DNA from: Allium sativum
Taxonomy: Eukaryota > Streptophyta > Magnoliopsida > Asparagales > Amaryllidaceae
DNA: 64,000 nucleotides
NCBI GenBank assembly: GCA_030737875.1
Contig: CM060922.1
Span: forward strand, 302,985,456-303,049,455
Reading direction: 5' to 3'
Below are positions 1-11,645 of the stretch, in pieces. Numbering within the stretch: the stretch's first letter is position 1; each line of letters starts with the position of its first letter. A program made the position numbers and the translations under genes. The notes beneath the pieces were generated by a model. It worked only from the letters and a program-made list of their open reading frames with translations, had not been told where the DNA came from and did no database searches.

Positions 1-187
1 TTCGAAGAATGGAAACTTCTCTAAGGGTAGTGGGTGGAACTCCTTCATCGTCTTCAGGAAGCTTTTGTTTCTTGAGCGCAACAATTTTTCCAGAGCTTTT
101 GTCAATTGCTTTGTAAACTTTCCCATAAGTTCCTTCACCAACCTTTTCTAATTTCTGGTAGGCATCCATTGCTCTTTCATTCGACAT
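1..187 (-). CDS. CDKB2: Cyclin-dependent kinase B2-type, N-terminal part (runs off the left edge)
   Basis: The minus strand from the ATG at 187-185 reads 62 codons without a stop to the window edge. It begins [20 protein letters not shown], followed by [20 protein letters not shown]. Visible features are the glycine-rich ATP loop GEGTYG, the catalytic lysine in VALKK, and the PPTTLRE helix that replaces PSTAIRE. In plants, PPTALRE or PPTTLRE marks the plant-specific B-type CDKs; the TT form and the residues before the kinase domain favour CDKB2. These kinases pair with mitotic cyclins and act at G2/M in the nucleus and on mitotic structures. Only the first exon or part of it is here; the rest lies left of position 1. 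The start is chosen because it gives the usual short N-terminal extension. Family is confident, subgroup somewhat less. Confidence 0.9.
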   Translation of the reverse strand, partial: MSNERAMDAYQKLEKVGEGTYGKVYKAIDKSSGKIVALKKQKLPEDDEGVPPTTLREVSILR

Positions 188-345
188 CTGAATCGACTTT
201 GCTTATCGGCGTTGATAATTTTGTTGGTCTTCTTAAAAGATAAATCAAAAGAAACTTATAAAAGATATGGAATTCGATTGATTTTATAGGCAAGGAATAG
301 GCGTTATAGAACATTTAGGTGAATGTACTAACGGCTAGTTTTGAA
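188..345 (-). promoter_or_regulatory. CDKB2 promoter with TATA box and MSA-type element
   Basis: Reading away from the kinase ATG on the minus strand, TATAAAAT lies at 288-281, about 95-100 bp upstream of the ATG. A further 40 bp upstream, 327-337 reads actaacggcta on the plus strand. This matches the M-phase-specific activator consensus (YCYAACGGYYA) at all positions but the first. MSA elements bind three-repeat MYB factors and give G2/M expression; they work in either orientation. The coupling of an MSA site to a B-type CDK fits known biology. The transcription start is inferred, not seen. Confidence 0.6.
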
Positions 346-2535
346 TTTGAAATTCGAATTTTCATGAGGTGGTGGATGGGCTTTTACTTGTTTGTTCAAC
401 GATGTTTTCTACCCGCGGAAGTCCAATGGTTCAAGGGATTTCAACAGCCAAGGGTCCTTTTGCAGCAAAATTTTGGCATGCTGAAAATTTGGATTTCTCT
501 CCGTCTAAATGGAACGATTTCCGAATACTGAAAATCAAGGCGTTAGCATCCGACGCATCGGACGCCAGCCCATTTTGTTTGTTAATTATAAATGCGTAAG
601 GCTTCATGTGTTTATTAAATGCACAATTTTTTGTCTTCTTTGTTTTGTTCCAGTGTTAAAGACGTTGGTTCTTTTTGCACACATTGGTTCATGTATCCAA
701 ACCCACCCGTATTAAACACGTTGGTTCCACGCATTAAATACTTTCGCTTGTTACTATATACATTTAATTATTTCCAACCAACAGAGTAATTCGCGTTGTT
801 CCCACAAACTTTCAAAACCAACGCAGTATATTATTCCTAAAGATTCCCAACGAAATTGTTTTCAACAAACACAGGTAAATTAAAACTAGAATTAACAAAT
901 AAATTAAATATAAATTACAATTAATAAATAAATTAACGAATGAATTAATCATAAATTACAATTAAACGCATAATTTAACAATTACATACCCCGTTCAAAT
1001 ACCACGCTCAAATACCCCGTTCGTTACAGTACGACGCTCAGATTCTCCGTTCAAATGTCACGCTCAAATACCTTGTTACCGTTCGTTAAGAACGCACCCT
1101 GAGTTGCAAATGAGTTCCTCCCCCCTCTCCCCTAAAAAAGGAAAAAAAAAACGGAAAAATAACGAAAACCAAAGAAAAAGTAAATACAGAGAAGAGTAAC
1201 CAAACCTCTTTTTGTTAATTTACATGGAAAAAGTTTAAATCTTAAGGATTCATCTTAAAGTACCAAACTACCCTAATTTCCACCATCTCAACAACGAATA
1301 AGTCGGCTAAATCTATCTACCTTCGTCATTTCTCCTTCCCACCCCTATTGCAACTAAAAAGGTTAACATACTCATTTGCTCATATAAACAATATGCCAAA
1401 ATATTTACTTTTTCCTCACTATTTCTAGCCTGGTTGAGAACGAAAATTTGGATTCAATTCCACAAGTTCTAAAACGTATTTAATCATTATGAAATTTAAA
1501 AACAAATATATTATGAACTCCAACTTATAAATAAGTAAAATAATTATTTTTAGTGGTTCAATTTTAATTTTAGTCAATGATAAAATTTAGACTAAGTCTT
1601 CATTCTATCTTCCATGAATTGAAGAAGGTATAAAGAGAGAGCGAAAGAATTAAATGCAAAAACAAAAAGAGGAAAAAGGATAAAATTGGCAAAAAAATGG
1701 GGTTAAAAAATTGATGGGATGTGATTCTTTTTTGTTAAATACCGAGCGGGAAAAGAGGATTATGAGGTGTTTATAGATATGGCCGAAGAAGTATTCTATT
1801 TAAAGTATGAGAATGCTTTTGAAATTCAATCTGTTTAGCCGAATGTCTTACTGCGCTAAAAATAAGTAGTTAATTAAATGAAATAATAAAGTTCCCTTAA
1901 CTACACCTCATAGAATTGAGCTTGTTCAATAGAATAATAAATTTCCTTGAAAGCACCATAAAAGTTTATTATACATAATGTGAAAAACTAAAACTATACA
2001 AAATGAATGAAACCTACGCTTTTAGAGAAGTCTGATAATACAAACCTGCTAATGAAATTTTCTCCCATGCACTTTGATATAATTTTTGTTTGTAAATTTA
2101 TGCTAAAAGAGATTGGAAGTAAAGCATTTAAGTAAAACAGAAATATCGAAATAAGCAAACTTAGAAAATGCAAAGATAAAAGGTAATGAGCAGACTAGAA
2201 CATTAATTTTTATATAGTGTTTGACATAACTTTAGTTGCATCTGTTTGATCGCTCTTATTTATCTTCTTTCTTTCTTAGAATTTTACATCTTTTGCAAGA
2301 TTGAAATCTGATTACAAAAAAGTGATGCCTAAGATAACCATTTAGCAAAGTATCAGTTGAGTATGACTATTTGGGAAGAGTATAGTTGAAGATGTATTAA
2401 ATTTCAATTCATGGTTATGTTCAGAGTCTGAATGTTTAGAGCCATGGTGATTGGTTTAAAATTCCCTACGAAGCTTTCTTTTTTCTTCAAGAGCCGCTCT
2501 TTCATTTTTTTATTTTATTTTTATAATAATAATAT
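346..2535. other. AT-rich intergenic DNA, no gene seen
   Basis: The stretch is AT-rich with many homopolymer A and T runs. The few open frames are short, lack recognisable motifs and overlap each other in several frames. Nothing resembling exons of a neighbouring gene, a transposon coding domain or an RNA gene was recognised. Position 860-970 is especially A+T rich. Confidence 0.6.
987..1094. repeat. Imperfect CCGTTCAAAT / ACGCTCAAATACC repeat cluster
   Basis: Within about 100 bp the words ccgttcaaat, acgctcaaatacc and ccgttcgtta recur several times in alternating order. It looks like a degenerate tandem repeat with a unit near 30-50 bp. It lies about 0.8-0.9 kb upstream of the kinase ATG. 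No function can be assigned. Confidence 0.45.
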
Positions 2536-3190
2536 AAATAGTCCACAAAAACTGCCAACATGTCTGGTAGGTAACCGAAATATATAATCTACCCAGATTA
2601 TGACTATATTTATGTATAGAATGGTAGATAGATGAGCTCCAGATAAAACCACTGCCCTTCATAATTCAAAATCGAGTTCTGGCAAGCCAACAATCCGACA
2701 GTGAAGTATTTCTACTCCTACATAATACAATAGACTCTCCAAAAAATATAAAAAATACATGTGAACGGAACATCTCAAAGAAAGAAAGGACTTTCCAGAT
2801 CTGCATCCCTAATAAGCTCCACAACATATATCAACTACTGGTACCCTCGACGACGAGGAATGATGGCTGGTTAAACAAGTCGCCTCCCAAGCAGGCCCAC
2901 CTATAAAGGCGAGGATCCCTGGTAAGTTGTTCAGTCACTATATTCCTATGACTAAAGACTTCTTCAATTTGAAACTAAAGCCCTCTCATTCTTGAACGAA
3001 GCACTCCCTGAGAGAGCTCAAACTCTTAAGCATTACATTCCAGCGGTCCCAAAAGCATGCTTTGGGTCCTCGCTTAAAATCACTCCATCTTGAGCGTTAT
3101 TGTCCTAAAGCAAGCTTTAGGACCGCTTTAGTGGACACACTCTATCCTAAACCATTAAACTTTCAAAATATCTTAACGCGACACCCAAAA
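2536..3190 (+). repeat. Possible LTR fragment with TATA box and structured R-like region
   Basis: A TATA box (TATAAA at 2902-2907) is followed by gaggatccctggtaag and cttgaacgaagcactccctg-like text, and then by a strongly structured segment at 3042-3127. This order (TATA, short leader, hairpins) resembles LTRs of plant Gypsy elements that I recall, but no partner LTR, PBS or polypurine tract is seen nearby. It may be a solo or truncated LTR. The ends are uncertain. Confidence 0.35.
3042..3127. repeat. Cluster of hairpins enclosed by an outer inverted repeat
   Basis: An outer inverted repeat AGCGGTCC (3042-3049) / GGACCGCT (3120-3127) encloses two hairpins. One at 3045-3069 has core arms CCCAAA/TTTGGG. 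The other at 3102-3123 has a perfect 10-bp arm GTCCTAAAGC / GCTTTAGGAC. A weaker pairing, CGCTT/GAGCG, lies between them. The two hairpins are related to each other, with one stem base pair changed from C-G to T-A. Confidence 0.6.
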
Positions 3191-3423
3191 AAGAAAAAGA
3201 AAAAAAGATGATAATAATAAAGGAAGATGTTTTCAGTCTTTAATTCAATTACTCAACCTTTAAATAGTATTTATAGACCGACTAAAAATTAATATTCCAA
3301 TCACTAAATCTCATGTCTCAAAAAATATATGAGATAGAAATTTTGGTTTAAAAATGATTAATAACTGAATTTTAAGGTCTGAAGTATAGTTGACCAATAT
3401 TGATTTTATTTCTCTCACTCACA

Positions 3424-3429
3424 TGCGCG

Positions 3430-3516
<87 letters not shown>
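3424..3516. repeat. Compound microsatellite (GC)n(CA)n(TA)n
   Basis: About 14 bp of alternating GC runs directly into about 40 bp of CA repeats and then about 36 bp of TA repeats. The open frame across it is an artefact of the repeat. Such tracts are highly length-variable. Confidence 0.97.
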
Positions 3517-4300
3517 ACGATGTAATTTTCAAAAAAAAAAAAAAGATATCAACCATGGTGTTTCCTGTTTTCTACCAAACAACTGGAGCTAAATGATACA
3601 CCTCCATATTCATTTACATGAATATGTTTCTAATTATTCTCAAACAAATATAGAAATGCATAAATTGCCAACAACATGAAAGAAAACTAAGAAGTTCAAC
3701 TTTAAGAAAACCATCGACTAAATTGGAAAATTCATTTCATATGATGGGACATTCAACATTATATTGCTACTGCCGAAAAAAAATATTATAACTATAACAA
3801 CATGTGTTTGCGAATATAACCTCACATCCTAATTTAGTATTATCTCAATTTAAACATATCTTTCAACATTTCTAAACAAAGCTTTCCTTAGAATACTTCA
3901 TCCTTTTCCACAATGTTAAATCAACTTCTCTTTAATGAACCCTATCGCTTTAAGGCCTGATTCATGAACTCTGCAATCTGATGTAAAAATTTGCAACACT
4001 AAAACCAATTTTCTTCATACTGTATAATCGTGGATCTCAATATAGCAGTCTATCAATATCTCAGTTGCCTATACTGGAATGAAGGTTATATAAGATGAAC
4101 TGAAGTAGTATTGGTGAAATAAATGCAATAAATAGACCGTTCATAGTGTTTCTATTTGTTGCTAATTCTTGCCTTCTGTGTTGATAAGATAGATCCAAAA
4201 AGATGTTTCCTTCTCTTAACAAATCAATTTTGCAAGATTACGTAAATATTACATCAACTCCATAGTTTGAAGACACATTTTTTAATGGAAAGATAATATA
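3517..4300. other. Intergenic DNA, nothing recognised
   Basis: AT-rich sequence between the microsatellite and the 3' end of the LINE. No open frame with a recognisable domain, no LTR-like ends and no RNA gene were seen. Confidence 0.55.
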
Positions 4301-4869
4301 ATATAACAAAAGGGAGAATCCAGTCATTCTCCAACGGCTTACAAAAACAATTTCCACAGAAAGCAGAAACCGTGCACACACACAACCAACAGAAAGTAAA
4401 GAACAAGAAAACCAATGACCAACAAGACCGGTTAATAGCCTAGCACTACCAAAGCATCAGTCTAAGCCTCGGGAGACATGCAGGCGGACAATACTGAGAA
4501 GGTTGACGATGGACATCGAGGTCTGCTCCGCCAAGAAACCATGAGACATCATGGTGCAAGGACGCTCAATAATGCTGATGACTAGTGCAGATGGGAAATG
4601 CAAAAGCTTCACCCGAAGCTCTAGGTCTTCCTACTCCATGAAACCCCCGGGCGCAGGAGAAAGGAATGTATCAACCAGCACCACCAAGCCAACCTAGGAA
4701 TCTGTGGCCAGCTCCAAATAACCGTCGAAAGTGGTAGATCGAAATGCAACATCCAACACCTAGCCCATCCAGATCAACAGCTTGAAACCTAATACCTGCA
4801 CAACTAGCCGATGTAAGAAGTAGGGGGAGTGATAAAATGAAACAGGAATGCTAACTCTATTATAATAAG

Positions 4870-6061
4870 GAAAAACAAAGGCAAACCAAAAGCAAAAGAA
4901 AAAGCAAGTGCACGAAATCAACTAATACTCTGTTTGGGAGTAGTTGTAAGCCTTGAGACATCAAAGGCAACAGCCAAACTCTTAGAACGAGAACAATAAC
5001 CCCCTTGAACGGCGTACCCCGAAAAGCTAGGAATACATCATTCCTAATTTTCCTGATGATGGTAGGAGGGTCCATAACCACTTCGTCAAAAATCGTTCTG
5101 TTCCGCGAGCACCAGATGTGCCAGCAGATCAAGCACAGGATCAGACGAAAGAGGCTCGCACGAAGACTTTTGCTGGAGATACCTGACCACCAGAATGTCA
5201 GGAAAGCTTCAGTCGAGGTGTCATTACCTCAGCAACCCATCAGGTTCCCGAAATAATTCCAAGCTCACCCGACATAGTCTCCAGAGAACAACAAGTGGAA
5301 TGCGGATTCGGTGCTACCGGTACTGCTACACCTGCACTTGGAAACGAGTCGGATGTCGATTCTCTGAATGTTCTCATCTATTTGTAAACCATCATGCAAG
5401 ATTTTCCACATGAACAAGGAAACCTTGGAATATTCCAAATGAAGGAGAAAAGAGGTAGCCTTGGTGTTGTAGTTCGCACGGAGTTCCACACAGCCGTAAG
5501 AAAGAAGGAATTGACATCCCTAGAGGTACCACCCTCATGAGCGTCTGAAAAGGCCTTCATGGATTGTATTTGTTTCCATATATCACTAGCGTAGGATGGG
5601 ACACCGGTGTAATGCGTATTTGCTAGCCTTCGGTACTTAGCGCTGAGGAACGTCACCCAACGGGAGTTGTTCGCTCCAAACCTTGCCCAAAGCTTGCAAG
5701 CAAAAGCCACCCAGATGTCCTGAGGGTTACGGATGCCTAGACCTCCCTCATTTTTTGGATGACAAATAGCGTCCAAGAGATCCAGTGATGACGAGAAGCA
5801 TTCTCCTTGGATCCCCATAAAAGGTAGAAGCCAAGGAGAGGTACGACTGGAAAAAGGAAGTAGTAGTAGTCATCACAGCAAAGATATGTGATCCTATGGA
5901 GTCAAGGACTGACTTAATGAGAACAAGTCTTCCTGCCTGGGAAAGGAGAGTAGCATTCCACCTATCTTTCCCCTGACTTTGTCAGTTAAGGGATCGAAAA
6001 TGGAGTTGAGCTTCCTGCCTTGATACAGAACAATGCATAGGTAAGGAAGCGGAAGCGAGGT
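4870..6061 (-). pseudogene. LINE ORF2, C-terminal part of RT and zinc-binding region
   Basis: Minus-strand segments contain LPLPYL..VLYQGRK (about 6050), ICHPKNEGGLGIRNPQD (about 5760), WARFG, SFIWNI and VSLFMWKILHDGL (about 5430-5400), and WHIWCSRNRTIFDE (about 5120). These are landmarks of the thumb and C-terminal zf-RVT region of plant LINE reverse transcriptases, in the expected order. Stops and frameshifts lie between them, so the protein cannot be made. The segment continues directly from 8933 once the inserted LTR is left out. Confidence 0.85.
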
Positions 6062-7529
6062 TGTGACAACCGCCCATAACCCCCGCAATAAACAAGAGGA
6101 ATAATGCGCTGAATGGTGTGCCGAGCAGCTATAGACGATCATCAGAGTAGGTAAATAACATTGAAACATGTCGTAGAACTCACAGTGCAAGGATAAATTA
6201 TAATAGAACATATACAACAGGTTTTGATAGTGAAGCAGAAAACACTAAACTTTCATGACAACTAGAAAGTATTTCCCTTACATGTGGATAGCAACAGTAG
6301 TGTTTGAACAATTTGCCTCATTATAACACTCATAGAAATAGCACACAACGGAAACAAATACTAGATAGTAGTAAAGATAGTATGCCAGCCTCCTGCTCGC
6401 CTCCGAACAACCACACCGTCCTCGCTTAAGCCATCACCTGTCATTTGCTACTTAGTCTGGCCATCCAACAGTCGAATGAACAGCCCAAGGTAATAAGAGG
6501 AGACATAAAACCTTGAGTCAGACAACAGTCTTAGTGAGCGATAAAACATCTAACAAACTTCAACAGTAAAGTATATGAGAAGGGATAGATAAACATACTA
6601 ATCTACCCACAACATCAGAGAAGAACTCAACCTTATCTTCCCCACATTGGACAGTGATAGCTTTACTTTAAACCATTCAACCATTCATCCATGGAAACCA
6701 TAACATCCATTCAATCATGGCAAAGCACTCATAACATCCAGATTATAAGTATCTCATGTAAACCATCCTAATCGAATTTAAATCCCCCAAGCACAAGCCC
6801 CAAAGGCCTAAACTAATATCAGACAAGCATCCAAGGAACATCTCCTTTGACGTAGGACAACTTACATGAGAAGGTACAAACAAAACAACTAATCATCCAT
6901 GACTGACTCTGGCTATCGCCGCCAATCCTGCTTTGAAACCATCGTTAATCAAATGACAGCCAACCTTACCACATGTCAAGGGCTAATGTAACCCCAGTTC
7001 TAGCATAAACTCTATATGTCCAACCTTGACAACTAGGCCTTTCAACGATACTCAAGGTACTCGACCAGCAATCTTTCGGTCTTTCGGGTGCCCCCATTGT
7101 ACTCCTACTTTGAGCCTGCTAGAACTTACGACAACGATGAGTTCTGGGCCCTCGCATCTCTAGTCATCCAACCTTGACGACGTTTCATAGCTCAAGGAAC
7201 CTTCTCGAACAACCATTATCCACCAACTCACAACCTTTGATTTGTCACCTCATTCACTGTTCTATATCGATCAACGAGCACCTTCCAACACTTCGAATAT
7301 TCCCACTTGAATTCTTCTCGAAGTTACACCATCATCGAGCCAATTACATCACTGTGCTGCGGCTAGGGTTCGGGGGGTTTTCCCCGAAAAATATTTTTTT
7401 CAAGCTCTTTTCTTCAAATATAAGTCGTACCCAGAAAACGTACTTTTTCAGAAAATGACCCTATTGGAAACAAACCATAGCACTATCACTATCAAGCACA
7501 GCGTTTAGAAGCATTGTTGAAAACATAAC

Positions 7530-7905
7530 CAATTAGGATATAGGCCGACCCGATCAGTTCAGCTCGACCCGACCCAATTGCACCCCACGACCGACCTAAT
7601 CCAACTCACCCCTCACTGGGACACAACCGATCCGATCCTATCACCAACATGACTAACCCGATTCAATCACCAGTACGACTAACCCGATCTGATCACTAAC
7701 ACGTCTGACCCGATCCGGTTGCACAACATAACCGACCCGACCCGGCATTTCATCACCTCAACTTTTGGACCGACCCGACCCATCTTGAATGGACCGACCC
7801 GACCATACATAGCCTGACCCGACCAGTCCTTCATTTCGACCGCGTTTTGACTTATTCTCCAAGACAAGATTTATGACCGACCCGACCCACTTATGGCCGA
7901 CTCAA
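7530..7905. repeat. GACCCGACC-rich degenerate array inside solo LTR A
   Basis: The plus strand repeats gaccgacccgaccc, acccgatccg and related words some 15 times over about 370 bp, making a CG-rich island in AT-rich DNA. The C LTRs hold a similar array but with the G-rich version on the plus strand, although the LTRs have the same orientation. Confidence 0.75.
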
Positions 7906-8544
7906 TCCACTTCCTGCACATCTCCAATTCTACTCCGATTTCAACCAAAACTTCGCTAAACGACGAATCTGACGAAACCGACTCAACCAAAATCATCAAA
8001 CACAATCAAAACATTGCTAATAACATGAATATGACAATTACCACAAAAATGATATAAATATCACCTAAAACCATTAAATTGAACATATGATCAAAATAAG
8101 AGAGATCTAACTAACATAAACATGTGAAATGACATGAAATTAACGGGTAAAACTTGCTAAATTAGATCATAGGGTGATGCATATAAAGATAGACATATAA
8201 TGGTGTAAATTTATGGTAAAACATTCCAATGTGATGAGAAACATGCACAAACATTCATATACTTCATTGCGTTCATGTGAGAGATGTAAATCACTCACCA
8301 ATTCTCCAAAACAAGCTAAAATGATAGAATTATGAATCTGGACGGCGAGCAGTTCAAACCAAACTCCTCGATCCGATGAATTCACCTTTGAAATGACATA
8401 ATTCTAGCCTATAATGGTGTAGATCTATGATTTCCCTCCTTAGATTTTGATTTTTAATAGTGGAAAGGTGTTAGAGGAAGAAGGAGACCAATGCCTCCAA
8501 ATGAGAGAATGGGAAAGTAAACTTTTTCCCTCTACTCTCACCCT

Positions 8545-8579
8545 CTATTTATAGGATTCCACTAGCCCACTAATGGGCC
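8545..8579 (-). promoter_or_regulatory. LTR A promoter: TATA box with two TGGGCY motifs
   Basis: On the minus strand CCTATAAATAG (8555-8545) is preceded by TGGGCT (8569-8564) and by the reverse form of TGGGCC (8579-8574). The two GGGC motifs form an inverted pair about 10-25 bp upstream of the TATA box. This is the expected place for the LTR promoter in element A's orientation. Confidence 0.55.
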
Positions 8580-8932
8580 TCCTCCAGTTCAGCCCAATAG
8601 GCTCTCCAAACCTGAACAACTAACTAAAAAACATTAAAATAGCGATTTCTCCCAAACTGCTGAGCCAAATCCTTAATATAACCGCTCTACGGAAAGGCAA
8701 TCATTAATTCCTTCCAATGGTACATGTCTTACCCTCTGGTTTGACCTGAGTCAAAAGTTATGCTCTGTACAAAATTGAAAGGGGCAAAATGGTCACAAAC
8801 AAAATAGGTAAAATTATGGAATGTCTCATATCCCCATAAGCAACCTTATCAAAAGATGACAATGATCAACCCTTAGGGAATAAAATAAAAATATTTTACG
8901 ATCCTCCAATACGTAAAATGCGGGCTGTTACA

Positions 8933-11176
8933 TAGGCCGCCTCAAAATCTGTAGCTGCTTCGATCCAGGATGATCTTACAGCAGACATATCTTTCGCGGG
9001 AATGAAACAACTTTTAGAAGAGTTCACTAGCTGACCTGAGCTTCTCTCGTATAGCTTGATATGACGTAAAAGGCTACTAAAAAAATGCCTACAACCATTG
9101 GTAAAAATGATGATGTCATTAGTGAAAGATAAAGAGGAGATTAGAGGGCAGCTCCTAGGGATGCCGAACCTCTGAATCTGCCCAGCAATCATAAGGGAGT
9201 GCAAACTGCAAATAAAGGCCTCGACAGCAATGACGAACAGGGTTGGGGAGAGAGGTCCCCTTGCCTAAGGCCTCTCCCGGACTTGAAAAAACCGATGCTA
9301 ATCCATTAATGAAACGGAGAACTAACAGTTGGAGATGAGCCTCCTAACAACATCAATTAGGGGTTCTTGAAAACCGAAAGCCCTAAGAATCTTTATGATG
9401 AAGAACCACGACATCCAGTCGTAAGCCTTAGCCATATCAAGTTTAACAACCATATTAGACCCACGAACCTTCTTATCGATCTGCAATATCAGTTCCTGGG
9501 CTAAAAGGACATTATCGGTGATTAAAAATCCTTTTACAAACCCAGTCTGGGAAGACGAGATAAGACGTTCAAGAAACGGAGCTAACCTAGATGTTTGGAC
9601 CTTAGAAATGACTTTGTTGGAGAAGTTACATAAGCCGGTGGACCGAAAATCCACACAAGAAGTGGGTTGGTCACATTTGGGGATGAGGATCAAATTGGTG
9701 GAGGACCACCCCATGGGTAGTTCTTCATCACAGGAAAACGACTGAACAGCGAGACAGAAGTCTTCCTAGATAACTGTCCATACGCTCCTGTAGAAAATCC
9801 CGTTGAAACCGTTTGGTCCAACCGAACTATCCTTGCTAAAAGCGAATACGGAAGCACGTATTTCTTCTGAGGTAGGAGGAGCAGCAAGGTCAGAGTTATC
9901 CGAAGGGAGTATCAAATGAAGAATGAATGCCAGAAGGGATGGATCCAAAACCGACACCGACGGAGCGCTAAGGAAAGACGGGAAATGTGATAAAATTGTA
10001 TCTTTGAACTCTTCAGGAGAGGAGGCCAAAGATGAATCAGAGCAGAGGATCTGATGAATGGACGGAAGCCTATTCTTCTTACGAATAGAGGAGTGAAAAA
10101 AACGGGATTTCGTATCGCCATCAAAACCCATTTGATCCTCTCTTTTTAGCGTAAATGGTCCTATTCAAAACGAAGCTCAAAGAAGAAGGCAAGCTGAGCT
10201 ATCGACCATGCCTCCTTGTTGACAGCTATGGGTTCTTCATCAAAAGCAGTTTTCGTAGGAACAAGAATTTCTTCAGCTGCTTTAACTCGATCGAAGATAT
10301 TCTTGAACACAAGCAGATTCCATGTCTTAGGACAAGTCTTAAAACGCTTTAACTTGCGAGAAAAAACAACACAGTGGGAGCCGCTCAATGGGGAGGTCTA
10401 GGATTCCTCCACAACGCTGTGGAAGTTATGGTGAGATCTCCACATTCTCGTAAAATAGAAAGAGGACGGGCCAGAGAGAGAAAGGGGGCGCAAAAGAGAA
10501 GCACAGGGGCATGGTCGGAAAAAGTACGATGCAAATGGGATACAGAGTATGTGAATGGTGGGCCGAACCACTCTTCCAAAGCGAGTACCCTGTCAAGCCT
10601 AAAGAGAATACGGTTAGGGCCTTCTTAGTTGTTACACCAAGTGAAAGCCAATCCGAGAAATGACACTTCAGACAAACCTGAGCTGATAATGAAAGCATTG
10701 AAATCAGTAGTCGCAAGGCAGTTAACGGAATTGCCTCCACGTTTTCTCTGCTTGGATAGCGACTACGTTGAAGTAACCACCTAGGACCGAAGCAGAAAAA
10801 CCCAAGTTGGATAGAGAGAGAAAGTCAATCCAGAGGACATGCCTCTGGATCCAATCGCACTTAGTGTACACCGTAGAGAATAAAAAGGTAGAAGAGAAAG
10901 AAGGAAACGAACATGCAACCGAAAGCAGCTCGTCCGAATCGATCACAGGGTGAACGTCAAGGCCTTTAGACCATAAGATCCAAATCTTGTCTGATACGTT
11001 GGCTTATTCTTCTCCAAAGCCTAGGGACAAAATAGAAGATTTAACCGCATCTGGACCCATCATATGTTCCAGAAGTGCTACCAAACAAACAGAGTGCTTC
11101 TTGATAATGCGTTTGAGTCGCGCAGTGACTCATCATTGCCAATAACTCGAACGTTCCAGAAAAGGAAGTTCACCAT
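8933..11176 (-). pseudogene. LINE ORF2, endonuclease and reverse transcriptase
   Basis: The minus strand from the ATG at 11176 begins MVNFLFWNVRVIGNDESLRD, which matches the start of the L1-type endonuclease (FWNVRG). Next come RT landmarks: LILIPKCDQPTS and FRSTGLCNF (about 9690), SSSQTGFVKG and ITDNVLLAQEL (about 9560), VVKLDMAKAYDWMSW (about 9440), and SLSFTNDIIIFTNG (about 9110). The last corresponds to the catalytic FADD box, here FTND, so a catalytic aspartate is lost. Stops and frameshifts are frequent. The frame is cut at 8932 by solo LTR A. Confidence 0.88.
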
Positions 11177-11224
11177 CTAAAATAAAAGCAAGGAGGAAAA
11201 CAAAGATAGAGGCAAGAGAACATT

Positions 11225-11563
11225 CCCACCTCTGGACTCAGATATAATAAAGAGTGTGTTGAGTAGATCTAACGATCTGCTCTGACGCCGTGATAGAGCA
11301 TGTGCGAATGGTGCGATGGGTGCGAGAAATAGAATGCCTACCGCGTCGAGAAGCCCTAGAAGGTGGACTAAGCGATGAGTCTACGGTAACGGGTAAAACC
11401 CTACCTGATCAGTGGGTAGGTCTGAGACAGACGTGGCCAAGGAATGCCTAGCAGGAAGCGAATTCTTAGTAAGGCGAGATAAGCGATCATTAATGATCGC
11501 TATCTCGGCCTTAGTAAGAAGGGGACAAGAAACAGGAAGGGGCAACCGATGCAGAAAAGACAA
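11225..11563 (-). pseudogene. Possible tail of LINE ORF1
   Basis: An open stretch just upstream of the LINE endonuclease reads MSFLHRLPLPVSCPLLTKAE and continues for some 60 codons before stops. Its position fits the end of a LINE ORF1, but I recognise no RNA-binding motif or zinc knuckle. It could equally be untranslated LINE sequence. Confidence 0.3.
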
Positions 11564-11645
11564 TTGCGCACTAGAAACGATTGAAGAGGGATATATATGT
11601 ACAAGGCCACCAATCTTTAAAATAGGAATATATATGTTTTGATCT

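Larger units (their letters stand above)
6062..8932 (-). repeat. Solo LTR (element A), related to the LTRs of Gypsy element C
   Basis: The segment starts TGTGACAACCGCCC and ends GCGGGCTGTTACA, matching the ends of the C LTRs at 23320-25842 and 29422-31948. Interior stretches also match, such as gagacataaaacc..gagtcaga near the left end and gtcaaaagttatg..ggggcaaaatggtca near the right end. It splits a LINE codon run. Flanks on the minus strand read GCCTA and ACCTC, each one change from a putative original GCCTC, so a worn 5-bp TSD is likely. No coding domain is present, as expected for recombination between two LTRs. A middle block (about 6740-7010) also resembles the interior of C. Confidence 0.75.
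4300..11640 (-). mobile_element. L1-type LINE, decayed, interrupted by solo LTR A
   Basis: On the minus strand the order is an ORF1-like tail (about 11560), an endonuclease (from 11176), reverse transcriptase (about 10130 to 8935), then after the inserted LTR the RT C-terminus and zinc-binding region (6061 to 4870). This is the layout of plant L1/RTE-like LINE ORF2. Reading frames are broken in many places. The 3' end near 4300 is estimated; no clear poly(A) tail is seen. The 5' part of ORF1 is not found because Copia element F appears to be inserted near 11646. Confidence 0.85.

Noticed and set aside
3042..3127. A microRNA precursor
   Set aside because: Arms are only 6-10 bp and there are several short hairpins, not one long stem of about 20 bp as needed for a plant miRNA.
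3390..3596. 68-codon frame with His-Thr and Ile-Tyr runs
   Set aside because: It is the translation of the CA and TA microsatellite.
6062..8932. A complete small LTR element instead of a solo LTR
   Set aside because: No internal second LTR, primer site or purine tract was found; ends and interior match an LTR of the C family.
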